In this document: in pieces, positions 16,995-25,459 of the stretch
Layout of the letters: each line of letters begins with the position of its first letter
Position numbering within the stretch: the stretch's first letter is position 1
Source of the DNA: Alphaproteobacteria bacterium
Lineage (GTDB): Bacteria > Pseudomonadota > Alphaproteobacteria > UBA828
DNA length: 33,195 nucleotides
Assembly: GCA_022826665.1 (NCBI GenBank)
Contig: JAJDUK010000052.1
Location: 1-33,195 of the forward strand
Direction: 5' to 3'
Program-made: the position numbers and the translations under genes
The notes under the pieces: generated by a model
What the model was told of the DNA's origin: nothing
Database searches by the model: none
What the model saw: the letters and a program-made list of their open reading frames with translations, nothing else

Positions 16995-17804
16995 TCATGA
17001 CGGCAAGAGGGCCATCAGCGGGGCGTTGGATAGGATTTCGACCTGGTCGGGGCGCAGGCGGGCGAAGGCGATGCAGGCGGCGGCCTCGGATTCGGTCTCG
17101 AAGACGCCCAGCTCCTCGCCCGTCTCCAAGTCGACCACGGTAATCTGCGGCGGCCAGAGCGCCGCCAGGTGACGCTCCGGCGCGCGGGAGTTGGACCGAT
17201 ATGCGCAGCGCTCACAGCGGGCTGCGCCCCCGGTGCGGACTCCACAATCCACACATTGCCCCCTGGCGCGTCGTATGTTGTAGCGCCTCTTCCCGGCGGC
17301 GCTCTCGCGCTCGGGGCAGACGCGCTCCTTCTCCAGCGCGAGGCAGCGGCCGCAGCGCGACAGGTCCCCTACCGTGGGCTGGTTGCAACGCACACAACAG
17401 CCGGCAGCCCGTCGCGCGGAATAGCGCCGTCGATCAAGTGCGCGGCGTGCCTCGCGGCACGGCTCGCAGACGGAGCGGTTCTCCTCCGGCCGGCGGAGGC
17501 CGCAGGACGCGCATAGTCCCGCCTCCTGACGCGCCCGTCGGCGGCGCCTGTCGCCGGCGCGGTCGGCGCGGCGGCACCGTTCCGGATCGCGGCCGGCGTA
17601 TTGCTTGCCCTCGGCGCGTGCCTTCGCACGGCGGGCGCGCTCGGCGGCGCGGCGCTTTTCGGCACAGCCGGTGCACATCTTGAGGCCGCGCTCGGGATGA
17701 AGCCGGCCGCAGCGGGTGCATGTCCCACTGGCGGCGCGCGCGGCGTGGCGCCGGCGGAGGCGGCGATCCCGCTCCTGCTTCTTCACCGGGTCCTTGAGCG
17801 GCAT
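16995..17804 (-). CDS. Protein with four tandem CxxC-CxxC zinc-ribbon units
   Basis: A 269-residue, Arg-rich protein. ATG at 17804 is used; a GTG just before it (17807) is also possible. Four units of the form CxxC - about 10-12 residues - CxxC follow one another: CTRCGRLHPERGLKMCTGC, CASCGLRRPEENRSVCEPC, CVRCNQPTVGDLSRCGRC and CVDCGVRTGGAARCERC. Basic linkers separate them. A non-basic C-terminal domain (ITVVDLETGEELGVFETESE) ends it. Each unit should bind one zinc, giving a string of small ribbons suited to nucleic-acid binding. I do not recognise a named family. It follows the 107-residue gene by 15 nt and is probably in its operon. Confidence 0.75.
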   Translation of the reverse strand: MPLKDPVKKQERDRRLRRRHAARAASGTCTRCGRLHPERGLKMCTGCAEKRRAAERARRAKARAEGKQYAGRDPERCRRADRAGDRRRRRARQEAGLCASCGLRRPEENRSVCEPCREARRALDRRRYSARRAAGCCVRCNQPTVGDLSRCGRCLALEKERVCPERESAAGKRRYNIRRARGQCVDCGVRTGGAARCERCAYRSNSRAPERHLAALWPPQITVVDLETGEELGVFETESEAAACIAFARLRPDQVEILSNAPLMALLPS

Positions 17805-17819
17805 CACCGGCCACCCCGG

Positions 17820-18143
17820 TCAGCGCGCGTAGCGGGCGGCGACCAGGCCCGTCGCCTGCCATCCGTAGAGCTGGACCCCGGAGCCTGCCAGCTTGACGCC
17901 GGTGCAGACGATGATCTGGTCGCGTTCGGGCCGCATTCTCTTTACGGCGGCCAGGCTCGCGATCGTGCGTCGTCGCCTGCGTCGGCCTTTCGTCCTGGAC
18001 TGCTCCGTCTCGACGGGCTCGATCTGACCGTCGGGACGCGAGCGGTACGTCTCGACCACGTAGCGCTCGTCCTCAAGACCTCTGCCGAACAGGTGCACCA
18101 AAAAGGTCTGCGCGTCGCGATGGAACATCCGGCCGGTCCGCAT
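17820..18143 (-). CDS. Hypothetical basic protein (107 aa)
   Basis: Starts MRTGRMFHRDAQTFLVHLFG at 18143 with GGGGGAGA about 10 nt upstream; the longer frame to 18218 is low-complexity Ser/Thr and is not used. The middle holds a run of basic residues (RTKGRRRRRRTIASL), the C-terminus is more hydrophobic (IIVCTGVKLAGSGVQLYGW). No family recognised. It precedes the zinc-ribbon gene by 15 nt on the same strand. Confidence 0.6.
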   Translation of the reverse strand: MRTGRMFHRDAQTFLVHLFGRGLEDERYVVETYRSRPDGQIEPVETEQSRTKGRRRRRRTIASLAAVKRMRPERDQIIVCTGVKLAGSGVQLYGWQATGLVAARYAR

Positions 18144-18593
18144 CTTGCCGTCTCCCCCGGTGGTGGTTGTCGATGGCGGGGACCCGCTCCGCAGCGCCGC
18201 CCCCGCCGCCCGCGTCACGGCCGACCTCTTCCTCCTATGGGTACACGGGCGCGATCATGGAGAGGGCAAGGGGGGCAGCCGGTGGTGGGATTCCGCGCCC
18301 GGGTACGGCAGGCCGCGGGCGAGTCTGCGCAAGGCAAGGGCCGGACGCTGCGGCCGGGATGGGCCGGGAAGGACGGTCGTCGTTTGCCCCCTGGCCAGGC
18401 CGTCGTGCTGTGAGCCGGCACGACGGAGGATGTTCGCCGATGGCGATCGTGACGCGCGTCGATCTGGCGTTGGCCGTGCGCGAGGAGAGCCCTGCAGGGA
18501 GCATGCGGACGGCCGAAGTCGATGCCATGCCTCGCGGGGCGGCCCGCAGTGGCCGCGCGGCGCAGTCGCGTCCGTGCCTGCCGGGGAGTGCGG
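18144..18593. other. Gene-free stretch between sigma factor and small basic protein
   Basis: Several frames are open here because of high GC, but none has a recognisable motif or a consistent codon pattern. One plus-strand ATG at 18440 has GGAGG upstream and begins MAIVTRVDLALAVREE, faintly like the start of HU/IHF proteins, but the likeness ends within 20 residues. No terminator was found after the sigma-factor gene. Confidence 0.4.
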
Positions 18594-20387
18594 CTATCCT
18601 TCGAGGAAGCTGCGCAGCACGCGAATTCGTGCGGGGTGTTTCAGCTTGCGCAGCGCCCTGGCCTCGATCTGGCGGATGCGTTCGCGCGTCACCGAGAACT
18701 GCCGGCCGACCTCATCGAGCGTGTGGTCGCTCCTCGTGCCGATGCCGAAGCGCATGCGCAGCACCCGCTCCTCCCTTGGCGTCAGGGTGCCGAGCACCCG
18801 CGACATGGTGTCGCGCAGGTCGGAGCCGATGGCTGCGTCCAGGGGCTGCACCGCGTCCTCGTCCTCGATCAGGTCGCCAAGCCGCAGATCCCCGTCGCCG
18901 CCGCCGAGCGGCGTCTCCAGGCTCAGCGGCTGCGCCGCCGCTGCCGCCGTCAGCGCCTTCTGCACCCGCTCGAGCGGCATGCGCATTCGCTCGGCGATCT
19001 CCTCCGGCACCGGTGTGCGCCCAAGCTCCCGGTCCATGAGCCAGGACACACGCTTCACCCTCTTCACCATCTCCACCATGTGCACCGGGATACGGACTGC
19101 GGGGCCGGTCTCGCTGATCGCCCGCGCGATGGACTGGCGGATCCACCAAGAGGCATACGTCGAGAACTTGAAGCCCCGGCGGTAGTCGAACTTGCCCACC
19201 GCATACATCAGGCCGGCGTTGCCCTCCTGGACGAGGTCGGGGAGCGGCAGGCCCCGGTTCTGGTACTTCTTGGCGATCGAGACCACGAGGCGTAGGTTCG
19301 CCTCAATCATCTCCTCCGTGGCCTGCCGCACCTCGCGCTGGCCGCCGAGGATCAGGCCAGCCGTCCGCCTGAGGTCCGCAGGCTGCGTCGCGGTCTCCCG
19401 CGCCAGCGCCAGGATCTCGCGGCGCAGCGCCAGGATCTCGGGGCGCTTCTGCGCGGCCAGGATCTCCCAGCCCTCGCCGCGAAGCCGGCACACGCGCGAG
19501 AGCCATGCCGACTCCAGCTCGCGCCCTTCATGCCGTTCAAGGAACGCCTCTCGCGGGACACCGCACCCGGCGGCCAGGCGCAGGAGCGCGCCCTCACACC
19601 GGCGTAGGCGCTTGCCCGCGCCGCGTATCTTGTCGACCAGCGCCTCGATGCGGGCGTCGGTCAGGCGCAGGCTCTCCATGGAGGCAGCGAGCTCGCGCAC
19701 AAGCGTGCGCCGGCGCCTTTCCTGAGAGGCCGTCAGCGTCCCGTTCCTGCGCGCCAGCTCGATCCGCCTCTCCTCAAGCCGGCGCAGCTTCGCGCAGGAC
19801 GCCGCGATCCGGTCGAGCGTCTCCATGAAGGCGGGACGGACCGCCTCCTCCATCGCGGCGATCCGGGGCGCGGCGTCCTCGTCGTTCTCGCCGCCACCGC
19901 GCGGGTCGCCTGCCGCCTCGGCCCCCTCGCGGCCGTTGCCGGCCTGACGACTGTCCCCGTAGGTGGCAGCGACATCGACCACATGGCGCGGCGTCAGCGA
20001 GCCTTCGCGGATCGCGTCGCGCCAGGCGCTCACCGCCGCCATCGCCGGCAGGCTCGCGCACAGGCCTTCCAGCATCGTGCGCCGCCCCGCCTCGATCCGC
20101 TTCGCCAGCGCTACTTCGCCCTCGCGGGTGAGGAGCGGGATAGCCGACAGGTCGCGCATGTACATGCCCATCGGATCGTCGGGGAGATCGGGAGCGTCGA
20201 TGCCTTGCCCGGCAGCCGCCGGTGGGCCATCCAGCGGCGGCCCGGCGACCTCGTCGGCGGTATGGCCTTGCCCGACCGGCGCCGCCGCCGCGTCCGCGAT
20301 GCGGTCGGCACCGGTCTCGTCCTCCGCCGCAGTCTCCTCAAGGGAGCGCAACTCGGCCGGCAGCGAATCCGGATCCGTCATGGTCAT
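18594..20387 (-). CDS. RpoD-like sigma-70 factor carried on the mobile element
   Basis: A 597-residue primary-type sigma factor. Region 1.2 is [21 protein letters not shown] long helical non-conserved region of about 230 residues follows ([19 protein letters not shown] and neighbours). Region 2 has [40 protein letters not shown] and [19 protein letters not shown]. Region 3 follows, and region 4 has [16 protein letters not shown] and [20 protein letters not shown]. The DNA-contacting parts are close to housekeeping RpoD, but region 1.1 is absent; an acidic, Ala/Pro-rich 60 residues stand instead. The start is uncertain: ATG 20387 ([10 protein letters not shown]), ATG 20381 and ATG 20411 are all without a good ribosome site. 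It probably redirects RNA polymerase to element promoters, which is inference. Confidence 0.9.
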   Translation of the reverse strand: MTMTDPDSLPAELRSLEETAAEDETGADRIADAAAAPVGQGHTADEVAGPPLDGPPAAAGQGIDAPDLPDDPMGMYMRDLSAIPLLTREGEVALAKRIEAGRRTMLEGLCASLPAMAAVSAWRDAIREGSLTPRHVVDVAATYGDSRQAGNGREGAEAAGDPRGGGENDEDAAPRIAAMEEAVRPAFMETLDRIAASCAKLRRLEERRIELARRNGTLTASQERRRRTLVRELAASMESLRLTDARIEALVDKIRGAGKRLRRCEGALLRLAAGCGVPREAFLERHEGRELESAWLSRVCRLRGEGWEILAAQKRPEILALRREILALARETATQPADLRRTAGLILGGQREVRQATEEMIEANLRLVVSIAKKYQNRGLPLPDLVQEGNAGLMYAVGKFDYRRGFKFSTYASWWIRQSIARAISETGPAVRIPVHMVEMVKRVKRVSWLMDRELGRTPVPEEIAERMRMPLERVQKALTAAAAAQPLSLETPLGGGDGDLRLGDLIEDEDAVQPLDAAIGSDLRDTMSRVLGTLTPREERVLRMRFGIGTRSDHTLDEVGRQFSVTRERIRQIEARALRKLKHPARIRVLRSFLEG

Positions 20388-20605
20388 GAAGGTGCCACGC
20401 CCGGCGGCCATCGTGCCAGTGCGCGCTGGTGCGAGAAGCCCCGAGCCCCGTCCAGCTAGGCGATGCGGTCGTCGATGTGCTGCGCGGACTCGCCAGGCTC
20501 TTTCATCGTCCACTCCGCCGCACGGCCCCGGCTGCCATCCTGCGCCCAGGCGCGGGGCAGGCGTGCGGGGCCGGGAGGCGCAGAGCTCGGGTTAGCCGGC
20601 AGAGT

Positions 20606-21067
20606 TCACAGATCGAACATCGTCGCCATCGCCGAGGGGCCGTCGGGCGCGAACGGGTTGACGAACTCCACGCCGCCGAAACGGCGCCCATGCTGCATGT
20701 CCTCGCTAACCAGAACAGAGCAGCCCGCCCGCTTCGCGGTCGCCCAAAGCATCGCGTCCCAGAACGAGAACCGGTGCTCGTCCACCGCTGCCATCGCCTC
20801 GGCGAGAGCCGCGCCGTCGGCCGATACGACCTCGAACACCTCCAGCCAGTCGCGCACGAACCGGCCGGCTTCGGACGGTTCGAGCAGGCCCTTTCGGGTG
20901 GTGGCATGAAAGAACTCGGCCAGCGCCTGAACCGTCAGGACACAGTCGCGCCGGGCCGCCCGCCCCACCAGCTCCACAGAGAGCCAGTGCCGCTCGCTGC
21001 CGTCCCGGTCGACCGCATAGACCAGAATGTTGGTATCCAGCGAGAAGCGCCCCCTAACCACGGTCAT
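20606..21067 (-). CDS. PIN-domain toxin (VapC-like ribonuclease)
   Basis: A 153-residue PIN protein with the four acidic residues of the active site: D11 in FSLDTNILVY, E51 in ALAEFF, D104 in FWDAMLWATA and D123 in SEDMQHG. VapC-type PIN toxins cut RNA, often tRNA or rRNA, in a Mg-dependent way. Its ATG overlaps the end of the antitoxin gene by 14 nt, so the two are translated together. Length is slightly above the usual 130-140. Confidence 0.9.
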   Translation of the reverse strand: MTVVRGRFSLDTNILVYAVDRDGSERHWLSVELVGRAARRDCVLTVQALAEFFHATTRKGLLEPSEAGRFVRDWLEVFEVVSADGAALAEAMAAVDEHRFSFWDAMLWATAKRAGCSVLVSEDMQHGRRFGGVEFVNPFAPDGPSAMATMFDL

Positions 21068-21302
21068 AAAGCGCGGCCCGTTCGATCCTGAGGCCGCCGA
21101 GCGACGCTCCCTCTTTCAGCCGCGCCATCATGCGCCGATGGGCCGCCGCCCACTCGGGATCGGCGTCCTTGTCGGCGCTGTGGGGCACGAGCTTGGCGAC
21201 GGGCCGGCCCCGCCGTGTGATCAGGAAGCCCTCGCCGCGTTCGACTTCGCGGACGAGCTTGGAGAACTCCTGGTTGGCGGTCATCAGGGAGACGGTGCGC
21301 AT
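21054..21302 (-). CDS. Phd/YefM-type antitoxin
   Basis: An 82-residue protein starting MRTVSLMTANQEFSKLVREV at 21302; the extra 12 codons up to 21338 lie in the promoter region. RGEGFLITRRGRPVAKLVP is the core of the Phd/YefM DNA-binding fold. The C-terminal half (HRRMMARLKEGASLGGL) should wrap the toxin. It binds and neutralises the PIN toxin downstream and probably represses the pair through the palindrome just upstream. Confidence 0.88.
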   Translation of the reverse strand: MRTVSLMTANQEFSKLVREVERGEGFLITRRGRPVAKLVPHSADKDADPEWAAAHRRMMARLKEGASLGGLRIERAALYDRG

Positions 21303-21315
21303 GGCTCTTGTCCTC

Positions 21316-21332
21316 GTGCTAGTAGCTAGTAC
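21316..21332. promoter_or_regulatory. Candidate operator of the toxin-antitoxin pair
   Basis: GTGCTAGTAGCTAGTAC is an interrupted palindrome with 6 of 7 pairs matched around a 3-nt centre. It is 14 nt upstream of the antitoxin ATG and matches the usual position of a Phd/YefM autoregulatory site. Confidence 0.5.
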
Positions 21333-21639
21333 ATTCACGGATCGTCGCGTCCTGCGTCAAGGCGATATGTCCGCAAGAGCGCCTTGAGCGCCGGCACGCC
21401 CCCGACGGCCGCAGATTGCGGACGGTCCCGGCGGACGTGTGCACTCTCCCCCCGCCGGTGCTTGCCTGGCGGGGTGTGGACGGTCACTGTGCGCAAATCT
21501 TGAGGAGAGGCGCGTTGGCCCGGACTTCCACCCGGTCGGGTTGCAGCACGACGCACCGAGTGCCTGCGCGCCGTCTCGCTACCCCGGTTTGACCTCCGCC
21601 GTTGACCTCGCCGCGCGGCGGGCGTCATATCCCCGCGCC
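21333..21639. other. Divergent intergenic region of the TA pair and the SEC-C gene
   Basis: No gene is seen. A TTGACG on the minus strand at about 21354-21359 could be part of the antitoxin promoter. On the plus strand TTGACC occurs twice (near 21588 and at 21602-21607). The second is 17-18 nt from TCATATC (21625-21631). The SEC-C gene starts at 21640, only about 9 nt after this and with no Shine-Dalgarno, so a leaderless transcript is possible. Confidence 0.35.
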
Positions 21640-22311
21640 ATGAGACACACGGGAGAAGAGATCGCATTTCTGACCGACCTGCTGGACCGGCTGGGGGAAG
21701 TGCGGGAGGCGATGACGGTGGTCGAGCTGGACGGCTTCGTCGCCGGGCTCGTGCTTTGTCCCGAGTGGGTCGGGCCGGCGGAGTGGCTGCCGCTGGTATG
21801 GGGCGGCGACAGGGCGTCGGAGGATGTCGAAGAGTCGGTGGACGCGACGCTTGCGGTCACGGACCACTACCGGCGGGTGGCCGAGGACCTCGCATGCGAT
21901 CCGCACGGATACCGGGTGGTCCTTGGCTTCGATCCGGGTACGGGTGCGCTGCTCTGGGAGCCCTGGGTCTGGGGCTTCCGGCAGGCGAAGGGCCTGCGGC
22001 CCGAGGCATGGCTGCAGATCGGGGCGAGCGGCGACGAGGAGGCCATGGCTTCGCTCGCCATGATCGAGACGATGAACGACATCGACGAGGGTGTCTCGGA
22101 CCTGGCGGAGGACGCGGTCGAAGAGATCCGCCGGTCCGCGTCCGATCTGATCCCGGACTGCGTTCGGGCGCTCGCTGCATGGGCGCTATCCAAAGGCTTC
22201 GGGGGCGAACTGGGGATGGCCGCCGCGCGCGGCGCCTTCGAGGCGGTCGGCGGCGCGCCCTGTCACTGCGGCTCGGGGCGGACCTACGAGCGCTGCTGCG
22301 GGTCGAACTGA
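21640..22311 (+). CDS. UPF0149/YecA-like protein with C-terminal SEC-C zinc motif
   Basis: A 223-residue acidic protein starting MRHTGEEIAFLTDLLDRL. The N-terminal part, with VELDGFVAGLVLCPEWVGPAEWLPLVWGG, has the pattern of UPF0149/YecA domains. Residues 207-220 hold CHCGSGRTYERCCG, a SEC-C zinc motif like that at the tail of SecA and many adaptor proteins. Members are thought to bind ribosomes, SecA-like partners or nucleic acid; the exact role is not known. There is no ribosome site before the ATG. It is convergent with the integrase genes and ends 14 nt from them. Confidence 0.82.
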   Translation: MRHTGEEIAFLTDLLDRLGEVREAMTVVELDGFVAGLVLCPEWVGPAEWLPLVWGGDRASEDVEESVDATLAVTDHYRRVAEDLACDPHGYRVVLGFDPGTGALLWEPWVWGFRQAKGLRPEAWLQIGASGDEEAMASLAMIETMNDIDEGVSDLAEDAVEEIRRSASDLIPDCVRALAAWALSKGFGGELGMAAARGAFEAVGGAPCHCGSGRTYERCCGSN

Positions 22312-22325
22312 CGGGGCAGCCAGGC

Positions 22326-23567
22326 CTACCCTCTTGCCCCTGCCGTTCCACGCCGGTCCCGGCCCCGCCTCTCAGCGGCGCGAAGGCCGGCGCTGCCGCG
22401 CAGGATGTCTTCGCCGATGCTGTCCGCGATCCTGGCCGCCGCGGCATTCAGGGCCTCGCGGCTCAGGTGGGCATAGTGCGCCGTCGTCTGCACCTCGGCG
22501 TGGCCCAGCAGCCGCGCGATCATCGGAAGCGATTCCCCGAGCGCCAGCGCGCGCGACGCGAAGCTGTGACGCAGGTCATGAAGCCGCACGTCCTCCAGCC
22601 CGGCACGCTTGCGAAGCCGCAGCCAGGGCTCGTTGAGGCTCGAGATGCGCCGGCCCGGCTGCCTGCCCGGCAGCACCCAGGGATTGTCCGGCGCCCGCCG
22701 CAGCCCCGCCAGCACCTGCACCGCAGCAGGGTTCAGCGGCACCGTGCGCGGTCCCGTCTTGGTGTGGCGCAACCTCAGCTCGCGGCGCTCAAGGTCCACG
22801 TCGTCCCACTGAAGCTCCAGGATCTCGCTGCGACGGCACCCGGTAAGCATGAGGAGCCTGATCGCCGCAACCGTGCTCGGCATCGCCGGGCCGTCCGTCT
22901 CCGCCTCGGCGAGAACCCGGCCCAGGCGGGTGAACTCCTCTTCCGTCAGGAAGCGCTCCCGCCGGCGCACCCGGTGGGGCTTCACGAACCGGCACGGGTT
23001 GCCGCCCTCGGGCGCAAGGCCCCAGTACTCGGCCATGGTGAACAGGCGCGACAGGACCTCGACAACATGGTTCGCCAGCACCGGCCTGTCGCGAAGCTCG
23101 TAGTGCAGCGCCGCGACCTGCTCGCGCGTCACCGCAGAAAGCGGCAACGCGCCGAAGGCCGGCAGGATGTAGCGCTCGATCTTGCGCCGGTACATGCTCG
23201 CCGTGCTCGCTCTGCAGCGCACCGCCACATGCTGCTCGAGGTAGCGTGCCGCGATCTCGCCGACCGTCGGGCCGTCCGGGGGCGGCGGAAGGGGCGACGG
23301 GATCGGGTCCTCCCCCGCCTTGATCCGGGCGATGATCAGCGCCGCCCGCTGCCGCGCCTGGTCCGCCGTGATGACGCCGTGCCGACCCACCGTGAGACGC
23401 TTCGAGCCCTCCGGGCCGCGCACCTGCACGATGTAGTACTTGGCCCCCGACGGATAGACGCGGACCCCGAAGCCGATCAACTCCCGGTCCCAGAACACGG
23501 TGTCCCTGTCGACCGACAGCGCGTCGACCGTGCGCCGCGAGATGGACCGCCGCTTCAGCTTCGCCAT
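22326..23567 (-). CDS. Tyrosine recombinase (phage/island integrase), downstream copy
   Basis: A 413-residue integrase. An N-terminal DUF4102 arm-binding domain (FWDRELIGFGVRVYPSGAK, GRHGVITADQARQRA) is followed by a SAM-like core-binding domain (about 105-190). The catalytic domain carries Arg in LTGCRRSEI, Lys in the HTKTG turn, HxxR in HDLRHSFASRAL, His in LLGHAEV and Tyr in TTAHYAHL. All catalytic residues are present. AAGAGGTG lies before the ATG at 23567. It lies 27 nt behind the second integrase gene, so both are probably in one transcript. Confidence 0.93.
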   Translation of the reverse strand: MAKLKRRSISRRTVDALSVDRDTVFWDRELIGFGVRVYPSGAKYYIVQVRGPEGSKRLTVGRHGVITADQARQRAALIIARIKAGEDPIPSPLPPPPDGPTVGEIAARYLEQHVAVRCRASTASMYRRKIERYILPAFGALPLSAVTREQVAALHYELRDRPVLANHVVEVLSRLFTMAEYWGLAPEGGNPCRFVKPHRVRRRERFLTEEEFTRLGRVLAEAETDGPAMPSTVAAIRLLMLTGCRRSEILELQWDDVDLERRELRLRHTKTGPRTVPLNPAAVQVLAGLRRAPDNPWVLPGRQPGRRISSLNEPWLRLRKRAGLEDVRLHDLRHSFASRALALGESLPMIARLLGHAEVQTTAHYAHLSREALNAAAARIADSIGEDILRGSAGLRAAERRGRDRRGTAGARG

Positions 23568-23594
23568 CGCCGCACCTCTTCCCCGAACGCCGCG

Positions 23595-24776
23595 TCAGGC
23601 AGGCTCGGTCCCGTCATGCAGGACGTGGGCGCCGATGCTGGCCCCGATCTTCGCCGAAGCTGCGATCTCCGTGTCACGCGCAAGATGCGCATAGCGCGCG
23701 GTGGTCCGCACCTTCGTGTGACCGAGCAGACCGCCGATGGTGGTCAGGCTCTCGCCCAGCGCCAGCGCGCGCGAGGCGTACGAGTGACGAAGGTCATGGA
23801 TGCGCACGTCCTTGAGCCCGGCGCGCGCGCACAGGGCCTGCCACGGCGCGTTGATGTTGACCAGGCGGCCGTCGGCGCCGCGGCCCGGAAACACCCAGGG
23901 CTTGCCCTCAACGCGAGGGAGTGCGTCAAGGATCTCCGCCACGAGCGGCGTCAGCGGCACCCGCCGCGGGCCGGTCTTGGCGTGACGAATCCGCAGCTCC
24001 CCCGTGGTCCGGTCCACGTCGTCCCACTTCAGCTCAAGGACCTCGTTGCGCCGGCACCCGGTTAGCATCAGCACGCGGATCGCGGCCACCGTATACACCG
24101 ACATCCGGCCCTTCTCCGCCTCGTCCAGGACGTCGCCCAGCCGGCGGTACTCATCGCGCGTCAGGAAGCGCTCGCGCTTGCGCTCCCGATAGCCGCGCAC
24201 GAAGCGGCAGGGGTTCCTGCCGCCCGTCTCGAAGCCCCAGCCCGGAGCCAGGGCGAACATGTGGGACAGGATCTTCAGCGCCGCGTTGGCTCGTGTGGGC
24301 GTCTCGCGAAGCCGGTAGTGGAGGTCGGCGGCGTGCTTGCGCTCGACCGAGGCGAGCGCCATCTCCCCGAGCGCGGGCAGGATGTGCAGGTCGAGGGAGC
24401 GCCGGTAGTCCTTCACGGTCGCCGGCTGGCAGTTCACCTCCACATGGGCGCGCATGTAGTGCGCGGCCAGGTCGGCCACGGTGGGCTCGGGCTGCGGCTC
24501 TGCCGGGAGCGGGTCCTCGCCGCGCTTGATGCGGTCGATGGCGTCCGCAGCCTTCTTGCGGGCCTGGTCCGGGGTGAGGTCTCCGTGGCGGCCGAGCGTT
24601 GCCCGCTTCGAGCCTTTCGGTCCCCTTGTCTGCACGAGGTAGACCTGGCGGCCGGAGGGATAGACCCTGACCCCGAAGCCGGGCAGGTCGCGGTCCCAGA
24701 AGACGGCGTCGCGCTCGTCAACAGCGAGGGCGTCGATGGTGCGCTTGGAGAGTTTGCGTTCGGCGCGTCTGGGCAT
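23595..24776 (-). CDS. Tyrosine recombinase (phage/island integrase), upstream copy
   Basis: A 393-residue integrase of the same plan as its neighbour: DUF4102 arm domain (FWDRDLPGFGVRVYPSGRQ, GRHGDLTPDQARKKA), core-binding domain and catalytic domain with LTGCRRNEV, HAKTG, HDLRHSYASRAL, LLGHTKV and TTARYAHL. Catalytic Arg, Lys, His, Arg, His and Tyr are intact. The two proteins are clearly paralogous, roughly half identical by eye. The ATG at 24776 begins MPRRAERKLSK and has no clear Shine-Dalgarno; the open frame extends to 25043 but that part does not look like integrase. It faces the truncated ssb about 220 nt away. Confidence 0.92.
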   Translation of the reverse strand: MPRRAERKLSKRTIDALAVDERDAVFWDRDLPGFGVRVYPSGRQVYLVQTRGPKGSKRATLGRHGDLTPDQARKKAADAIDRIKRGEDPLPAEPQPEPTVADLAAHYMRAHVEVNCQPATVKDYRRSLDLHILPALGEMALASVERKHAADLHYRLRETPTRANAALKILSHMFALAPGWGFETGGRNPCRFVRGYRERKRERFLTRDEYRRLGDVLDEAEKGRMSVYTVAAIRVLMLTGCRRNEVLELKWDDVDRTTGELRIRHAKTGPRRVPLTPLVAEILDALPRVEGKPWVFPGRGADGRLVNINAPWQALCARAGLKDVRIHDLRHSYASRALALGESLTTIGGLLGHTKVRTTARYAHLARDTEIAASAKIGASIGAHVLHDGTEPA

Positions 24777-24999
24777 GGGTCGGGTGTAGCGAATTCTCGA
24801 CGGTCGGGCATGGTAGGCGCTCAGTAAGCACCTTGCAAGCGACTGATGTCGAATGGACGCGTAGCGGAGCGTGCTCCTGTCGGGAGTGCGATACGGCATT
24901 ATGGCGGAAAAGTGGCAGAACCCTGCGGTTTTCTCCCAATTCATCGTACCTGATCGTATCTCCGCGTGCGTGTGTCCTGTGGGGAATCCTCTGCTTACT
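24777..24999. other. Junction between integrase and truncated ssb (candidate attachment region)
   Basis: This AT-richer stretch sits between the integrase start and the point where ssb homology begins (25000). On the minus strand TTGCAA (24833-24838), 17 nt and TACCAT (24810-24815) could be the integrase promoter. Because ssb is beheaded exactly on the integrase side, the recombination site should lie here. I could not define a core without the other end. Confidence 0.4.
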
Positions 25000-25311
25000 G
25001 AAAGGCACCGCATCGTCACCTTCCAGGACGGGCTCATCGACATGCTCCAGAAGCACGCCGTGAAGGGCCGCCTGGTCTACGTCGCGGGCAAGCTCCAGAC
25101 CCGGCGCTGGTCGAAGCCCGGCGAGGACGGCGACCGGTTCTCGACCGAGATCCTGCTGGTGCCCGGCGGACGCGTGCAGTTCCTGGACAAGCCGAACGGG
25201 AGCAACGGCAACGGCTCGACGCAGCCGGCCTCGGCGCCCGCGAGCGGCCCGGCGATGCCGGCCGGCGACGGCCCGGCGGCCCCGGACCTGGACGACGATA
25301 TCCCCTTCTGA
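25000..25311 (+). pseudogene. ssb: 5'-truncated ssb
   Basis: From codon 25000 the plus strand reads ERHRIVTFQDGLIDMLQKHA, followed by KGRLVYVAGKLQTRRW, DRFSTEILLVPGGRVQFLD, a Ser/Pro/Ala/Gly linker and the acidic tip DLDDDIPF. This matches the intact SSB at 16307-16750 from residue 53 to the end. The first 52 residues (OB strands 1-3) are missing. Upstream in-frame ATGs at 24871 and 24901 lead into unrelated sequence, so any product would not be a normal SSB. An excellent terminator follows 34 nt after the stop. Confidence 0.85.
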
Positions 25312-25345
25312 TTCAGGGGGTTACGTCTCTCCTCCCTTCCACCTC

Positions 25346-25379
25346 GGGGACCGGCGCTTCGGCGTCGGTCCCCCTTTTT
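25346..25379 (+). terminator. Intrinsic terminator after truncated ssb
   Basis: A 12-bp stem (25346-25357 GGGGACCGGCGC with 25362-25373, one G-T pair) closed by a TTCG tetraloop (25358-25361), then five T at 25375-25379. Confidence 0.93.
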
Positions 25380-25459
25380 GCAGGGGGCTTCGAGTCTTCT
25401 CCGCCGGAGTCCGAGTGGAGCTTTGCAAGCGGGCGTATCCACCGAACAGGAGAGAGAGC

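Noticed and set aside
18440-18600. HU/IHF-like plus-strand gene starting MAIVTRVDLALAV
   Set aside because: Likeness lasts fewer than 20 residues and no basic arm or later motif follows.
24871-24999. N-terminus of the second SSB
   Set aside because: The sequence before 25000 does not resemble SSB; it is treated as junction DNA fused to a truncated gene.
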